NCBI GenBank assembly: GCA_024684085.1
Contig: JAIKXM010000012.1
Location: forward strand, 1-64,000
DNA length: 64,000 nt
From: Lachnospiraceae bacterium
Lineage (GTDB): Bacteria; Bacillota; Clostridia; Lachnospirales; Lachnospiraceae
Direction of reading: 5' to 3'
Positions within the stretch are counted from its first letter, which is position 1. Each line of letters opens with the position of its first letter. Of this stretch, positions 36,354 through 45,333 are shown in pieces. A program made the translations under genes and the position numbers. The notes under the pieces are model-generated. The model saw nothing but the letters and a program-made list of their open reading frames with translations, was not told where the DNA came from and made no database searches.

Positions 36354-37402
36354 TATGAATCTCTCTCCTTACAAAAAACTTCCAGATTATCTTCTGAATC
36401 CTTCATATGTTTCATGAATAACTCATAAGCCTCATCCCAATCCTCAGAATCTTCTGTTTCCTTCTTCAGATCGTAATTATCGATAAGATAACGAGTAAGA
36501 TAATCCGAACATTTATATGCTCCAAAGGTATTGCAGTGAACACCGTCACTGACATCAGTCATGCAGTCAAATTCCATCTCTTCATAATGCTCATTGAGGT
36601 TAACATAACCAAGTCCCTCTTTCTGCACTATGTCACCTATATATGCAGCCTTACCCTCAAATTCCTCTTCGGGAAGAGTGACAGATGTAAGGAAGACTGT
36701 GTCTATATCCATACTCTTAACGAAAGCTATCAGCTCCCTAAGGATCTCCTCCTGACGTGGGTTGATGGGAATGGTATTAACCTTGCCCCATTGATCGTAC
36801 GCGTTATTGTGGAAATAATCGTCCTCGGGTTCAAAACCCTTTTCGGGATCTTTTGACCTATAAAAAGCCTTCTTAAGTTCGGAAGCTTCGAACAGCATGC
36901 CTATATTGGAATGGTATTTGATGATATCCATATACATGGCAGGCTTATCGATATCCGTCCCTTCCGTAAGACGGTTGATAGCCTTAATACGATTGACGGA
37001 ATAGACCATGTTGTCGGTCACTTCCCTCATATGAGCCTCATCCTCCAAGAGAGGAGCGTCATCATAGAGGAATACCCTAGTATCGATCACAAGAACTTCG
37101 GGCGACTGATATTTCAGTGCCTCTTCTATCAAAGGCTTGATCGCCATAGTCCTCTGGGAATTGGATGAAAGAGCATAGGACTTGATTCCATACTCTCCCC
37201 AGATATATCCCGGTGCTATGGATCTGCTGACACAGCTCGATCCGAAGAACATCACCTGTATGGAATCCTTGGGTTCCGCATAAAATCCGGCGAATCTGTT
37301 CTTAACACTTCCGTTGGTTCTGACAATATATGACACCATTGTCAGAAGTAATGCCAATATACTTAAAAATACAACAGAACGGAGGAATGTACGTCTATTC
37401 AT
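36353..37402 (-). CDS. SGNH-fold membrane-anchored protein (DltD/AlgX-like)
   Basis: This 349-residue protein has an N-terminal membrane helix, then MFFGSSCVSRSIAPGY (nucleophile Ser block I) and DVSDGVHCNTFGAY near residue 290 (the Asp-x2-His block). Such proteins hand the acyl group from the MBOAT to the polymer outside the membrane, or hydrolyse it. I choose ATG 37402 (GGTGG upstream, eight-base overlap with fkbH). The frame extends 26 codons further inside fkbH. Confidence 0.85.
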   Translation of the reverse strand: MNRRTFLRSVVFLSILALLLTMVSYIVRTNGSVKNRFAGFYAEPKDSIQVMFFGSSCVSRSIAPGYIWGEYGIKSYALSSNSQRTMAIKPLIEEALKYQSPEVLVIDTRVFLYDDAPLLEDEAHMREVTDNMVYSVNRIKAINRLTEGTDIDKPAMYMDIIKYHSNIGMLFEASELKKAFYRSKDPEKGFEPEDDYFHNNAYDQWGKVNTIPINPRQEEILRELIAFVKSMDIDTVFLTSVTLPEEEFEGKAAYIGDIVQKEGLGYVNLNEHYEEMEFDCMTDVSDGVHCNTFGAYKCSDYLTRYLIDNYDLKKETEDSEDWDEAYELFMKHMKDSEDNLEVFCKERDS

Positions 37403-39179
37403 TGCCCACCACCCTGATATATTCATTCTGCCTGTTATAAGATGCCACATCCCTGCTCCAGACAGTATTGCCTTCTTCATCCGATGAGATCAGTTCATAA
37501 CCCTGAACAGCATAGAAATCCTTCACCATACCATTCTTGGCCGTGGGATAATAATATCCTTTGACTTCTCTTATGTTTCTGTCACGACAGGCATCCATAA
37601 GGCTGTCCATCATGGCTTTCTCCATATCTCTCTTTAACACTCTGCAACTCATAAGCCATAACTCGATATGAAGGATATCCCCTTCTGTTCTTCCTGCGAC
37701 CACGGTCACTACGCCGTTGTCTCCGAACTTGTCGGTAAGCTTACCGTAGAGCGTTATATATGCAGGATCTTCCGCCATGGCTTCGATCTCGTTCTGTGAG
37801 AATCTTCTCGTAGTAAGATTGAACTGATTACTCTTATTGGTAAGCTGAGCTATCCTTGCCATATACAGATCCGCAAAAGGTGCGATCTCTGCTTCCATCT
37901 CAAGCGACTTAAGATACTCGCCGTAATCGGCAAATGAACTCTGAGCCTTCTTACGTACGGCATTGGCAATATACATCTCATTGCGCTTCATATCATCAGC
38001 TGACAGTCCTGTCACTTCGAAGTATCCGCCCCTGTCGAGGGCTCTTATATACTCTTCAGGCTTATCCATTACGGGTATCGCAACACCCGGATTACTCTGC
38101 CTTATGATCTCTCTCTCGGCAGGATTATCATCAACAAAAACAAAGCTGTCCTCTCCTATATTGATGAATTCTGCCATCTCTGTAAGGTTCCTGCTCTTAG
38201 GTTCCCAATTAGCCTTGATCGCCAGAAAGTCATCAGGCTTAAGAACACTGTCAGGCCGGTTAAGTCCCGCAAGAGCATTTTCCTCTTCATTCTTGGAATC
38301 GACAGTCAGCAATACTCCCAAAGACTTAAGCGACTTGATATAAGTCTGGAACTCGCTGTATACCTGCCCCATTGAAGTCTCCTGACCGATAACGATATTA
38401 TCGACACCGTCATCGCCTATGATCCCGCCCCAAAGAGTATTATCCAGATCAAGGGCAAGCGCTTTTTTATTCTTACCATAGACCGACTTAATGATGTTGG
38501 CGATATTAAACGCCAGTGTCGGTATGGCAGGCATGCTTACCGCATACTTATACATATGCCAGTAAAAGGGATCCGACCACTTATCAAGACCATACACCGC
38601 CGACAGATAACTGATATCGCACAGATACATATTATCTCTTTCACTTATATATCCGGCTATCTTCCTGTTAAGCTCATTGATATAGCATACCCGTCCGTGC
38701 ATATCGGAACCATCCATATTGCCCAGAAGACGATGATCCGGCAGTTCGAAATTATTCTGTATAAGAGCGCAGCCGAACTTCTCCTGCAGCTTCTCCCACA
38801 TTTCGGTAAAATGGGAAAAAACCGATTCTATCTTCGCGTCTATCACCTCTTTGCTGTCAGTGATATCGGGAAATTCACTTATATTACGCCCTGTTGTATG
38901 TATGTAGATCATATCCGGGGAAAAGCTGTCAAGCTCTTCATTACCGAACATTGCATCCTGCCAGTACATATTGTATTCCGATTCATAGAATACCGGTTCT
39001 ATACCGTAATTAAGCAGGAAAAGCTCAAGAATCTTAATGATGTCATGAGTGGTACTTCCACCCAGAACAGCGATCCGCTTGACGATCCTCGTCGAACCGT
39101 CACTTAGAAGCGTACGTTTAAGGCTCTTGGCTTTTTTCAAAATATATTCACTGTCAAAAGGATATTCAAGTTCTTTCAT
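37395..39179 (-). CDS. FkbH-like HAD-IIIC protein (hydroxyacyl-ACP loading)
   Basis: This 594-residue protein starts with an SGNH-like region (VLGGSTTHD, residues 38-46). The HAD motif DLDNTLWGG is at 244-252, SKNEEE and FVDDNPAEREI follow, and the C terminus is GNAT-like. FkbH-family enzymes take 1,3-bisphosphoglycerate, dephosphorylate it and load glyceryl onto an ACP. The two genes downstream encode an SGNH protein and an ACP, so a glyceryl-type thioester is a reasonable product. No polyketide synthase is nearby. Confidence 0.92.
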   Translation of the reverse strand: MKELEYPFDSEYILKKAKSLKRTLLSDGSTRIVKRIAVLGGSTTHDIIKILELFLLNYGIEPVFYESEYNMYWQDAMFGNEELDSFSPDMIYIHTTGRNISEFPDITDSKEVIDAKIESVFSHFTEMWEKLQEKFGCALIQNNFELPDHRLLGNMDGSDMHGRVCYINELNRKIAGYISERDNMYLCDISYLSAVYGLDKWSDPFYWHMYKYAVSMPAIPTLAFNIANIIKSVYGKNKKALALDLDNTLWGGIIGDDGVDNIVIGQETSMGQVYSEFQTYIKSLKSLGVLLTVDSKNEEENALAGLNRPDSVLKPDDFLAIKANWEPKSRNLTEMAEFINIGEDSFVFVDDNPAEREIIRQSNPGVAIPVMDKPEEYIRALDRGGYFEVTGLSADDMKRNEMYIANAVRKKAQSSFADYGEYLKSLEMEAEIAPFADLYMARIAQLTNKSNQFNLTTRRFSQNEIEAMAEDPAYITLYGKLTDKFGDNGVVTVVAGRTEGDILHIELWLMSCRVLKRDMEKAMMDSLMDACRDRNIREVKGYYYPTAKNGMVKDFYAVQGYELISSDEEGNTVWSRDVASYNRQNEYIRVVGNE

Positions 39180-39212
39180 TCTACAAGCATCCTGCGGCTG
39201 AAGAAGAACCGC

Positions 39213-41102
39213 TCAGGCTCTTACGGATATCATCCACTGCTCCAGCATGAGAATATGCCAGATCAGCTTACTCCAGTCACCGCCATTCATATATTCACTC
39301 CATATCTGATCGATAAGGTTAACGTCCAGATATTCACCTGCATAAAAATGCGCATCCGAGATTATCGACTCTGCCCACTCGCGCATCTGTCCATCCTTAA
39401 GCCATCTGCCGACCGGAACCGAGAAACCTTTCTTCGGCCTGTCCATCATACCGTGTGGCAGATACTTATCAAGGATATTACGCAATGGCTTCTTAGTGAT
39501 ATCATCAGCCATTTTATAATCTATAGGAAGAGTCCATGCGAACTCCATCACATCCGCATCCAGGATCGGGATACGCGTTTCAAGAGAAAAATGCATTCCC
39601 GAACGATCCACCTTGGTCAATATATCATCCGGCAGATACTGGAGCATATCCATAAGCATCAGATTATTCTCGCCAAAAGGCAGAAGCTTATCCTGATATT
39701 GCGACACCTTCGTGGCCAGCGGATTGTAGCCAGGCACGAGTCTGTGTGTCCTGATATCATCGTCATTGACCATTCTGTAAAAATCTTCAACGGTCTTAAC
39801 ACTCAGTACACGCCCTGTTTTGCGAACAAGGGAATTGCCTGCGATGGGACTGTTGAGAAGGGTCTTGCCTATCGATGTCCTGAGGGAATTATGCATAAAT
39901 CCCAGCTTATTCTTCATCACTTCGATACCGGCTATGGCATCCTTATAGGTATTATATCCGCAGAAGAATTCATCACCGCCGTCTCCGGAAAGAGCCACCG
40001 TTACATTCTCCCTTGTCATCTTACTCACGAGAAGGGTGGGCAGCTGCGAACTGTCCGCAAAGGGTTCTCCGAAAACATCGGGCAACTGAGGGAGCAGATC
40101 CATTACATCTTTGTAACCCACGTACAACTCCTTGTGGGCAGTTCCGAGATAGTCTGCCGTCTCTTTTGCGAACTTGGCTTCATTATATTTCTCTTCTTCA
40201 AAACCGATAGTGAAAGTCCTTATGGGCTTATCCGACATGGACTGCATAAGGCTTACCACCAGAGTGGAATCTATACCGCCCGAGAGAAAAGCACCCAGGG
40301 GCACATCGGACAACATCTGACCCTTCAGGGCCTTCTTAAGAAGACGTTCCAGTTCCTCGTTAGCTTCTTCCTCACTGCCTTTGAAGAAATAATCCTGACC
40401 GTCTATGGCCATCTGTTTGATATCAAAGTACTTCTCGATCTTCCAGTCGGTGTAAGGCTTGTCTATCGTAAGGATACTTCCGGGTTCGAGTTTAAATACA
40501 TCTTCATATATCGTATAAGGTGATGGGATATATCCGTATTGAAGGAATACATCCAATACATCCTTAAAGATATGATTGTTGAATCCTTCTATTGCCGCAA
40601 TGGAAGCAATGGAAGAACCGAATACGAGCTGACCGTTCACCCTGCCGTAATAGAGTGGCTTCTCACCCATTCTGTCACGGGCAAGCTGAGTCCTGCCGGT
40701 CTTCCTGTCATATAAGGCAAGCGCCCACATTCCGCGACACAGCTTAAGCGTCTCTTCCATACCCCATGCAGCGATGGCTTCGATCAGTATCTCCGTATCT
40801 GAATGTCCTCTCCACTTGATCTGACTGCTTTCGGCCTCCAAACGTTCTTTCAACTCGGCTGCATTATATATCTCACCGTTATATACGATCACATACCGCT
40901 CATCATGAGAGAAAAGCGGCTGAGCTCCGGCCTCCGAGAGATCGATTATCGACAGTCTTCTGTGTCCCAATACAATGGCAGAATTCTCATCAACCCAATA
41001 TCCGCCTCCGTCAGGACCGCGATTGATGATGCGCTCATTCATTGTATTGATATTCTCTATTGGATTAACTTTATATCCTAAAATGCCCGAAATTCCACAC
41101 AT
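39213..41102 (-). CDS. asnB: Asparagine synthase-type amidotransferase, copy 1
   Basis: This 629-residue protein has an N-terminal glutaminase with the essential Cys2 (MCGISGILGYK), RGPDGGG and YNGEIYNA. The synthetase domain has the PP-loop AFLSGGIDSTL. In surface-glycan loci such proteins (WbpS type) amidate uronic acids. The start is fixed by Cys2. The track to an upstream ATG is not usable, because Cys2 must follow the removed Met. It is about as long as copy 2 and closely similar to it. Its promoter predicts a leaderless mRNA. Confidence 0.92.
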   Translation of the reverse strand: MCGISGILGYKVNPIENINTMNERIINRGPDGGGYWVDENSAIVLGHRRLSIIDLSEAGAQPLFSHDERYVIVYNGEIYNAAELKERLEAESSQIKWRGHSDTEILIEAIAAWGMEETLKLCRGMWALALYDRKTGRTQLARDRMGEKPLYYGRVNGQLVFGSSIASIAAIEGFNNHIFKDVLDVFLQYGYIPSPYTIYEDVFKLEPGSILTIDKPYTDWKIEKYFDIKQMAIDGQDYFFKGSEEEANEELERLLKKALKGQMLSDVPLGAFLSGGIDSTLVVSLMQSMSDKPIRTFTIGFEEEKYNEAKFAKETADYLGTAHKELYVGYKDVMDLLPQLPDVFGEPFADSSQLPTLLVSKMTRENVTVALSGDGGDEFFCGYNTYKDAIAGIEVMKNKLGFMHNSLRTSIGKTLLNSPIAGNSLVRKTGRVLSVKTVEDFYRMVNDDDIRTHRLVPGYNPLATKVSQYQDKLLPFGENNLMLMDMLQYLPDDILTKVDRSGMHFSLETRIPILDADVMEFAWTLPIDYKMADDITKKPLRNILDKYLPHGMMDRPKKGFSVPVGRWLKDGQMREWAESIISDAHFYAGEYLDVNLIDQIWSEYMNGGDWSKLIWHILMLEQWMISVRA

Positions 41103-41108
41103 GTCATA

Positions 41109-41137
41109 AGTATAGCACAACCGCAACCATTAATCAA
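41109..41137 (-). promoter_or_regulatory. Promoter of asnB copy 1, predicted leaderless
   Basis: TTGATT (41132-41137), a 17-base spacer and TATACT (41109-41114) on the minus strand. Six bases separate the -10 box from the ATG at 41102, so transcription should start at the A of the start codon. No ribosome binding site is present. Confidence 0.6.
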
Positions 41138-41164
41138 AACTATGCTATCACAGAACCTGCCCGG

Positions 41165-41339
41165 GTTACTGTTCGTCCGTTACAGGAAATATATTCACCG
41201 AAACGGCTCTCTCGCTCCGATGTAAGCGTAGCGGATACTAAGCTCGGCTTTGCCTCGCTAAGTACCGACGTTTTAGTAGGCGTTTCTTGTGAATATATTT
41301 CCTGTAGCCATTCGCAAAAATACGGGCGTGAACAGTAAC
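41165..41339. mobile_element. 175-bp palindromic miniature element (MITE-like)
   Basis: The ends are perfect inverted repeats GTTACTGTTC (41165-41174, 41330-41339). An inner pair, TACAGGAAATATATTCAC at 41181-41198, recurs inverted at 41289-41306, and GAAACG at 41200 pairs with CGTTTC at 41281. The element is flanked by CTGCCCGG at 41157-41164 and 41340-41347, an 8-bp target-site duplication. It holds no gene and separates the two paralogous asnB genes. Confidence 0.8.
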
Positions 41340-41354
41340 CTGCCCGGCGGAGCG

Positions 41355-41395
41355 TTTTTTGTGTAATAGGAAGCAATTTCCTATTACACAAAAAA
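41355..41395. repeat. Perfect 18-bp inverted repeat with T-start and A-end
   Basis: TTTTTTGTGTAATAGGAA and its exact complement flank a five-base loop. The T tract comes first and the A tract last on both strands, opposite to an intrinsic terminator. Confidence 0.7.
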
Positions 41396-41433
41396 CCGTA
41401 GTATCTTCATCCGGATCGATGAAGATACTACGG
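41391..41433 (-). terminator. Terminator of asnB copy 2
   Basis: On the minus strand CCGTAGTATCTTCATC pairs perfectly with GATGAAGATACTACGG over a six-base loop and runs into TTTTTTG. It lies 20 bases beyond the stop of asnB copy 2 and isolates it from copy 1. Confidence 0.88.
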
Positions 41434-41453
41434 TAAACAAGATCAGTATTATA

Positions 41454-43340
41454 TTACAGAGTGTTCTTGAACCACTGCTCAAGAACGAGGATGTACCAGA
41501 TAAGAGGACTCCACTCTCCACCGCTTGTATAATCAGACCAGATCTGATCCACAAGCTTGGTATCGATATACTCATCAGCCTTGGTCCTTGCATCAGAGAT
41601 AACCGATTCAGCCCACTCTCTTACCCTGCTGTCCAGAAGCCACTTAGAGATAGGAACCGAGAATCCCTTCTTAGGTCTGTTCAGCAACTCTTCAGGTACA
41701 TACTTATAGAGGATATTACGAAGGACTTTCTTGGTAATACCGTCCTGAAGCTTATATTCAATAGGAAGTGACCATGTGAACTTCATCACATCCGCATCAA
41801 GCATGGGAAGTCTTGTCTCCAAAGAATACATCATAGCCGATCTGTCGATCTTGGTCATAATGTCATCCGGAAGATACTGAAGCATATCCATAAGCATCAG
41901 ATTGTTCTCGCCGAAGGGAAGGAGACTATCCTTATAATTGGATATCTTGGTCTCAATTCCTGCACAATTCTTGGCAAGCTGATGAGTTCTCGGATCATCG
42001 TCATTGACCATTCTGTAGAAATCTTCTACAGTATTGGCCTTAAGACATCTTCCGGCCTTACGCATAAACTCATTATTGGACATCGAACTGTTAAGGATCG
42101 TATTACCGATCGAATTACGAAGCGGCTTAGCCACGAATCCCAACTTGCTCTGCATGATATCTATGCCCGATACGGCATCTCTGTATGTATTGTAACCACA
42201 GAAGAATTCATCACCACCGTCACCCGAAAGAACAACAGTTACATCTTCACTGGCCATCTTGCTGACTAACATTGTAGGTATCTGAGAGCTGTCGGCAAAA
42301 GGCTCTCCGAAAGCTTCCGTCAACTGAGGAAGAACTTCCACTATATCACCGGCACCAATATACAGATCTCTGTGATCTGTTCCCAGATGCTTGGCTGTCT
42401 GAGCTGCAAATCTTGCCTCATTATATACTGCATCATCAAAACCGATAGTATATGTCTTAACCGGCTTATCGGATATATTCTGCATAAGGCTGACAACCAG
42501 AGAAGAATCGATTCCACCGGAAAGGAAAGCACCGAAGGGTACGTCCAATGACATCTGACCCTTAACCGCATTGGTAAGAAGTCTCTCCAGTTCAACCGTA
42601 GCTTCCTCTTCGGACCCGGTGAAGAATCTGTCCTGACCCTTAACCGCAAGCTCGGTGATATCAAAATACTGCTCTACCGTCCAAGTATCGTAAGGAGCAT
42701 CGATCGTAAGGATAGAACCCGGTTCAAGCTTAAATACATCCTTATAGATACTATAAGGAGAAGGTATATATCCATACTGCAGATAGGCATCGATAACATC
42801 CCTGTTAACGGGATTATTGAAGCCTTCTACGGCAGCAACAGATGCGATGGACGAAGCAAAAGCAAACTGTCCGTTCACTCTTCCGTAATACAAGGGCTTC
42901 TTGCCTATTCTGTCTCGGGCAAGCTGCACTCTCTTGGTCTCTCTGTCATATACAGCAAGACCCCACATTCCCTTACACTTTCTGAGCGTTTCCTTGAGAC
43001 CCCATTTCTCAACCGCCTCAACCAGAACCTCTGTATCGGAATGTCCGTTCCATACGATCTGATCGCTCTCGGCTTCCAGTTCAGCTCTTATATCTTCGGC
43101 ATTGTATATCTCCCCATTGTATACAATCATCAATTTACCGCTGTGTGAAGCCAGCGGCTGCATTCCGGCCTCCGAAAGATCAACAACCGAAAGTCTTCTG
43201 TGACCCAATACTACCTTGGCATTCGAATCAAGCCAGTGACCACCCGCGTCGGGTCCACGGTTGATATTACGCATGTTCATGGTAGTAATGTTCTCAATTG
43301 GTTTGTCTTTGTAGTTTAAAATACCTGTAATTCCACACAT
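41454..43340 (-). CDS. asnB: Asparagine synthase-type amidotransferase, copy 2
   Basis: This 628-residue protein has the same architecture as copy 1 (MCGITGILNYK with Cys2, RGPDAGG, AFLSGGIDSSL, CGYNTYRDA). Blocks such as LPFGENNLMLMDMLQYLPDD are identical to copy 1, so the pair is a tandem duplication. It is monocistronic, with its own promoter 5' and strong terminator 3'. A role in amidating a uronic acid residue of the glycan is likelier than free asparagine synthesis. Confidence 0.92.
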   Translation of the reverse strand: MCGITGILNYKDKPIENITTMNMRNINRGPDAGGHWLDSNAKVVLGHRRLSVVDLSEAGMQPLASHSGKLMIVYNGEIYNAEDIRAELEAESDQIVWNGHSDTEVLVEAVEKWGLKETLRKCKGMWGLAVYDRETKRVQLARDRIGKKPLYYGRVNGQFAFASSIASVAAVEGFNNPVNRDVIDAYLQYGYIPSPYSIYKDVFKLEPGSILTIDAPYDTWTVEQYFDITELAVKGQDRFFTGSEEEATVELERLLTNAVKGQMSLDVPFGAFLSGGIDSSLVVSLMQNISDKPVKTYTIGFDDAVYNEARFAAQTAKHLGTDHRDLYIGAGDIVEVLPQLTEAFGEPFADSSQIPTMLVSKMASEDVTVVLSGDGGDEFFCGYNTYRDAVSGIDIMQSKLGFVAKPLRNSIGNTILNSSMSNNEFMRKAGRCLKANTVEDFYRMVNDDDPRTHQLAKNCAGIETKISNYKDSLLPFGENNLMLMDMLQYLPDDIMTKIDRSAMMYSLETRLPMLDADVMKFTWSLPIEYKLQDGITKKVLRNILYKYVPEELLNRPKKGFSVPISKWLLDSRVREWAESVISDARTKADEYIDTKLVDQIWSDYTSGGEWSPLIWYILVLEQWFKNTL

Positions 43341-43346
43341 AGATTT

Positions 43347-43375
43347 AATTTACCATATGAATCCAAAACTTTCAA
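43347..43375 (-). promoter_or_regulatory. Promoter of asnB copy 2, predicted leaderless
   Basis: TTGAAA (43370-43375), 17 bases, TAAATT (43347-43352), then six bases (AAATCT) and the ATG. No ribosome binding site is present. The geometry equals that of asnB copy 1. Confidence 0.6.
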
Positions 43376-43441
43376 GTTAACATAATTCCATTGTTACATA
43401 ATTGATTCATTCAGCGCATATTATTCAGATATTAATGCCTT

Positions 43442-45331
43442 CTATCTGCAATACGCATCATGCCACTGTTGGAAAATAAACAGCGACCAGCACATCTTCG
43501 AATAGTTCTTACCCGAAGCCCTTCCGCCATCACCCGTGGCCAGGTAATCCGCAACGAATCTTCCGGTAAAGTCGGGATCGAATATATCCTGACTCACAAG
43601 ATAATCTCTTGCGGTCATATCAAGCAGTCTCTCTTTAAGAGGTCCTCTGAGCCACTGATCCATGGGTGCTCCAAAGCCAACCTTTGGTCTGTCCAGAAGT
43701 TCTCTCGGAATATAATCGTATGCGATGCTCTTAAGAATGCTCTTCTTCTCACCGTCATGATACTTGATCGAATGATGTATCCTGAATGAATATTCCATTA
43801 CATCCTTATCAAGGATCGGGCATCTCGCTTCAAGTGAATACTTCATTGAAGCCCTGTCCACCTTGCACAGGATATCGCCCGGCAGATAAGTATCCATATC
43901 GAGTAACATCCTTCGTATCTGCCAGTTGTCAACTCCATACTTAAGTTCTATAGGATAAGCACAGGGCAGACCTTTACGCTTTACCATATTCTCAGCATTC
44001 GACACATAACTTCCGGCGCCGAACTGGGTCTTGGTATCTGGACATCTGTTAGCTGCGATCACCTTAACCTTAAATGGAAGCCTGTCCTCAAGCCCCATCT
44101 GCTTAAGCCCTGGAAGATTGCAAAGTCCATGTACCATTCCTCCCAGTGCATCCAGCTTCTCAGCCTGAGCTATAAGATCGTATACATTATATCCGCAGTA
44201 AAACTCATCTCCTCCGTCACCAGAAAGAGCAACAGTCACCTTCTCACGGGCGAGCTTCGATACGAGCATTGTAGGGATCTGCGAAGAATCCGCAAATGGC
44301 TCATCATAATACTCAGGTATACTGTCAACGAGCTTATACATCTCATCTTCATCAATATAAGCCTCGGTATGATTGGTTCCAAGATATGAAGCCACTTCCT
44401 TGGCATATACGGCCTCGTTATATCCTTCGGCATTGAATCCTATTGAAAAAGTCTTAACCGGTTCGTCACTGTGCTTCTGTGCGATCGCCGTGATAAGAGA
44501 TGAATCATAACCTCCGCTAAGAAAAGTCCCCAGCGGAACATCGGCTATCATTCTGGCCTCGACAGCCTTATTAAGAAGCCTGTCCAGTTCCTCCTTGGCC
44601 TCGCGATAGTCCGTAACGGGATTGGCATACATCTCGTGATAGACTGTGTTAATGTCCCAATATTTTTCGAGGGAGATGTTACCGTCTTTGTACTTAAGAA
44701 TTGAGCCCGGCTCCAATTTATACACACCCTCAAACACTGTCTCGGGAGCGTTGATATACTGATGGAAGAGGAAACGGCTCACAACCTCGGAACGAATGCG
44801 GCGTCCGAAACCGGGTCTTGCCATAAGCGGCTTAAGCTCTGAAGCAAAGTAAAGATCACCGCCTTCAAGCTGATAATAGAGAGGCTTCTTACCTATCCTG
44901 TCTCTGACAAGATATACCTCTTCCTTCTTCCTGTCATATATGCAGATCGCGAACATTCCGTTGAACCTGCTGACACACCCGATCCCCCACTTCATATATG
45001 CCGCGAGGATGACCTCCGAATCGGAATCCGAGACGAAGGGATAATCGCCCAGTTCCTCTTTGATCTCCTTGAAGTTGTATATCTCTCCGTTAAAAACAAG
45101 AGCGACACTCGTGTCACAAGAGAGCATAGGCTGATGACCCTTGGGCGAGAGATCTATTATGGACAGTCTGCGATGTCCTAGTCCTACTCTGTACCCGGTT
45201 GAACCGCCGTGCATTTCATAAATACACTCCCCCGAATCATCGGGACCGCGGTGATACATGGTATCATTCATCGCCTTCAATGTATTAAGATCTATATCCT
45301 GTTTACTGACAAATCCGCAAATTCCACACAT
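43442..45331 (-). CDS. asnB: Asparagine synthase-type amidotransferase, copy 3
   Basis: This 629-residue protein has Cys2 in MCGICGFVSK, RGPDDSGE, FNGEIYNF and the PP-loop TFLSGGYDSSL. It is clearly more diverged than copies 1 and 2. It starts two bases after the stop of the deacetylase-like gene, with only a weak ribosome binding site (GAAG). It belongs to the operon starting at 48383, which also holds a formyltransferase and a GT4. Confidence 0.92.
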   Translation of the reverse strand: MCGICGFVSKQDIDLNTLKAMNDTMYHRGPDDSGECIYEMHGGSTGYRVGLGHRRLSIIDLSPKGHQPMLSCDTSVALVFNGEIYNFKEIKEELGDYPFVSDSDSEVILAAYMKWGIGCVSRFNGMFAICIYDRKKEEVYLVRDRIGKKPLYYQLEGGDLYFASELKPLMARPGFGRRIRSEVVSRFLFHQYINAPETVFEGVYKLEPGSILKYKDGNISLEKYWDINTVYHEMYANPVTDYREAKEELDRLLNKAVEARMIADVPLGTFLSGGYDSSLITAIAQKHSDEPVKTFSIGFNAEGYNEAVYAKEVASYLGTNHTEAYIDEDEMYKLVDSIPEYYDEPFADSSQIPTMLVSKLAREKVTVALSGDGGDEFYCGYNVYDLIAQAEKLDALGGMVHGLCNLPGLKQMGLEDRLPFKVKVIAANRCPDTKTQFGAGSYVSNAENMVKRKGLPCAYPIELKYGVDNWQIRRMLLDMDTYLPGDILCKVDRASMKYSLEARCPILDKDVMEYSFRIHHSIKYHDGEKKSILKSIAYDYIPRELLDRPKVGFGAPMDQWLRGPLKERLLDMTARDYLVSQDIFDPDFTGRFVADYLATGDGGRASGKNYSKMCWSLFIFQQWHDAYCR

Positions 45332-45333
45332 TT

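Noticed and set aside
39255-40523. 422-codon open frame antisense to asnB copy 1
   Set aside because: It lies wholly opposite a well-supported enzyme, has no family features and its residues (many His, Ile, Arg) mirror the codon pattern of the real gene.
41140-41391. 83-codon frame over the palindromic element
   Set aside because: It is explained by the inverted repeats of the MITE-like element and has no start signal.
41355-41395. Bidirectional terminator
   Set aside because: The T tract precedes and the A tract follows the stem on both strands, the reverse of an intrinsic terminator.
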